Shown here piece by piece: positions 14,678-16,291 of a stretch of DNA of 16,291 bases. Location: assembly GCA_910588865.1 (NCBI GenBank), contig CAJUSJ010000089.1:1-16291 (forward strand), read 5' to 3'. Position 1 is the stretch's first letter. Each line of letters starts with the position of its first letter. The notes under the pieces are model-generated. The model was not told the DNA's origin. It worked only from the letters and a program-made list of their open reading frames with translations, and did no database searches. A program made the translations under genes and the position numbers. Origin of the DNA: an uncultured Lachnospiraceae bacterium. Its GTDB lineage: Bacteria; Bacillota; Clostridia; Lachnospirales; Lachnospiraceae.

Positions 14678-15544
14678 TCACCGCGCCGCCCTCTTTTCCA
14701 AAGCCTTCATATAGTCCATAACATATTCAGAAAATTTCCACGCCATGGATGACATCTCCCCGAATCTCTGGTGAAGCAGGAAAATGGACCTGAAAAATCC
14801 GGTTTCCCTTATCTCCACCAGCTTCACATCCGTCCGTTTTCCCCAGGAATACTCCGGCCACAGGGTAATCCCCACCCCGTTGCTCACCAGGTTCCATACC
14901 AGGTGGGTGGAATCGCATTCCATGGCCACTTTCGGAAGAAAATGGTGCTCCCTGAACCGGGTATCCGCCAGTTTCCGCAGCACAGTGCCCCGGGACAGCA
15001 TGATAAAATCCTCCTTCTTCACCTCCTCCAGGGACACCTGATCCCTCTCGCTGATCCAGGATTCCTTGGACACTCCCAGAAAGACCTTCTCCGTCAGCAG
15101 CTCTTTGCCGTAAGTATAAGTCTGATCCGGGTACGCGCTGCAGATACAGATATCCCAGTCCGTCTTCTCCCTCTGATCCGTCACCACAAACATCACATTG
15201 GGCTCCTCTTCCCTGAACTGTTTGATAATATCCGCCAGAAGAGGCACCGCGGACACAGCGTTCAGCTTGATAATATCCATCTCCCGCCCCAGACGCCGCA
15301 GCTCGTCCGGCAGCTCCTCCAGCCGCCACACCACCGAGGATATATTCTCCCTGAGAACCTTCCCGGCGTAAGTCAGCTCGATCCTCTTCCCGTTCCTCTC
15401 AAACAGATCCACTTGAAGCTCCCTCTCCAAAGAGCGGATGGCCTTGCTGATAGAAGGCTGCGCCACCCTCAGCTCCTGGGCTGCCTTTGAGATGTTCTCG
15501 TACTTTGACGCATACAAAAAATATTTCAGCTGGTATAATTCCAT
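14678..15544 (-). CDS. LysR-family transcriptional regulator
   Basis: 288 residues, the normal length for LysR-type regulators. The N-terminal 60 residues are the winged helix-turn-helix: LKYFLYASKYENISKAAQEL, then VAQPSISKAIRSLE, then LFER..K.IELTYAG. A linker helix follows, then a two-lobed effector domain (about 88-285). The ATG at 15544 has AAAGGGGTG about 6 nt upstream. LysR regulators bind T-N11-A dyads and usually respond to a metabolite of the pathway they control. The gene is co-oriented with and directly upstream of the peptide operon, separated by its own terminator, so control of that operon is plausible, as is autoregulation. Effector unknown. Confidence 0.92.
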   Translation of the reverse strand: MELYQLKYFLYASKYENISKAAQELRVAQPSISKAIRSLERELQVDLFERNGKRIELTYAGKVLRENISSVVWRLEELPDELRRLGREMDIIKLNAVSAVPLLADIIKQFREEEPNVMFVVTDQREKTDWDICICSAYPDQTYTYGKELLTEKVFLGVSKESWISERDQVSLEEVKKEDFIMLSRGTVLRKLADTRFREHHFLPKVAMECDSTHLVWNLVSNGVGITLWPEYSWGKRTDVKLVEIRETGFFRSIFLLHQRFGEMSSMAWKFSEYVMDYMKALEKRAAR

Positions 15545-15694
15545 GGTTTACACCCCTTTCCTCCCGCGTATATTGATCACATAGCTATTATGGCGCGGCC
15601 GCTTACTCCATATTTCCAGCCTTATGATTCTGGGGCACACGGCTACGTGGTACGCTGTTTGGATCCAACCAGTGGCTGTATCCATACAGACCTG

Positions 15695-16183
15695 TCAGCT
15701 TTTGTAAGACTCCCCCAGGATATGGGCCAGAAGCCCCCGGCAGCCCCGGACCACATCTCGATAAGTTGTCTCAAAATCCCCTGTATACCACGGGTCCGCT
15801 ATATCCCCCGGAGCATCCGTAAAATCCAGAAGCCGGCTGAGCTTCTCCTCCGGGTCTCCATCGGTGATCCGCCGCATGTTCAGAAGATTCCACTGGTCCA
15901 TGCCTATGAGGTAATCATACTCCTCATAATCCCTCCATGTCATCTGCCTGGCCCTCTTTTCTGACGGGTCAATGCCATGGCTCTTCAAGATAGCCCTGGT
16001 TCCCCGGTGCACCGGGTTGCCGATCTCCTCTGTGCTGGTGGCGGCGGAGGCGATGTGAAACTGGGGAAAAGACTCCCCGGAGCCTGTGCCTTCCCGGGTC
16101 TTTTGAACCATGTCATGGAATACGTATTCCGCCATGGGGCTGCGGCATATGTTGCCGTGGCAGATGAATAAAATTTTTATCAT
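15695..16183 (-). CDS. Low-molecular-weight protein tyrosine phosphatase
   Basis: Counted from an ATG at 16192 the protein is 165 residues; from the ATG at 16183, 162. I prefer 16183 because family members begin with a strand just like MIKILFICHG and the nearest AAGGAG is 11 nt away, against 2 nt for the first ATG. The signature CHGNICRS (Cys11 nucleophile and Arg17 in the longer numbering) opens the protein. The acid Asp133 is in DIADPWYTG near the end, as usual. These cytosolic enzymes remove phosphate from tyrosine, or in some bacteria from arginine, and often act in exopolysaccharide or stress control. No kinase gene is adjacent. The preceding tandem decamers may affect its translation. 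Confidence 0.93.
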   Translation of the reverse strand: MIKILFICHGNICRSPMAEYVFHDMVQKTREGTGSGESFPQFHIASAATSTEEIGNPVHRGTRAILKSHGIDPSEKRARQMTWRDYEEYDYLIGMDQWNLLNMRRITDGDPEEKLSRLLDFTDAPGDIADPWYTGDFETTYRDVVRGCRGLLAHILGESYKS

Positions 16184-16190
16184 GGTTTCC

Positions 16191-16230
16191 ATATCTCCTT
16201 ATATCTCCTTATATCTCCTTATATCTCGGT
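16191..16230 (-). repeat. Tandem decamer array, each unit a Shine-Dalgarno sequence
   Basis: On the minus strand AAGGAGATAT occurs three times head to tail (16220-16191), preceded by a degenerate copy ACCGAGATAT (16230-16221). The array sits directly in front of, and overlaps, the first ATG of the phosphatase gene. Each unit holds a full AAGGAG, so ribosomes are offered three binding sites at 11, 21 and 31 nt from the preferred start codon. Confidence 0.85.
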
Positions 16231-16291
16231 ATATCATGGTTTTTCCTTATGTTTTCAAGGTTTTTCCTCTGGCCCCAAAAACTCGGTTCCT

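Noticed and set aside
1..16291. CRISPR arrays, tRNA or rRNA genes, insertion sequences, attachment sites
   Set aside because: Reading both strands I saw no regularly spaced repeats, tRNA-like folds, transposase or integrase coding, or flanking direct repeats.

Overview
The window looks like chromosomal DNA of a Gram-positive anaerobe of the Clostridia, most likely Lachnospiraceae-like. The grounds are strong AGGAGG-type ribosome binding sites, three TTG starts (the nuclease gene, the DUF3899 gene and the serine hydrolase gene), a lipoprotein-type peptide-binding protein, an Ami/Opp-style transporter and intrinsic terminators. I do not claim a species.

Region 1 (1-4527, plus strand) is visibly more AT-rich than the rest and reads as an accessory defence-type operon. 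It holds the 3' part of a protein with a RyR-like C-terminus, a TIR-domain protein with a duplicated C-terminal module, a PD-(D/E)XK nuclease with a RAMA-like C-terminal domain, and a 207-residue protein I do not recognise. Gaps between genes are 12, 23 and 56 bases, all on one strand. TIR plus nuclease plus a possible ligand- or modified-DNA-sensing domain suggests an antiphage system, but I do not recognise this combination as a named one.

Region 2 (4528-4988) is non-coding DNA between convergent operons. It has a palindromic element beside the defence operon and the terminator of the leftward operon.

Region 3 (4989-14399, minus strand) is an eight-gene operon. In transcription order it encodes a cytosolic serine hydrolase of the beta-lactamase family, a small DUF3899 membrane protein, an oligopeptide-binding lipoprotein, two permeases, two ATPases and a cytosolic CapA-family phosphoesterase. 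The likely logic is import of an oligopeptide or peptidoglycan/poly-glutamate-like fragment followed by processing inside the cell. A hairpin between the binding-protein gene and the permease genes may set their expression ratio.

Region 4 (14400-14677) is the operon leader. It has a promoter candidate, a roughly 94-nt hairpin whose G-U pairs favour the minus-strand RNA, and an 8-bp dyad. The terminator of the upstream LysR gene overlaps the promoter.

Region 5 (14678-16291, minus strand) holds a LysR-type regulator, plausibly for the peptide operon, and a low-molecular-weight tyrosine phosphatase gene. The phosphatase gene is preceded by a tandem decamer array in which each unit is itself a Shine-Dalgarno sequence.
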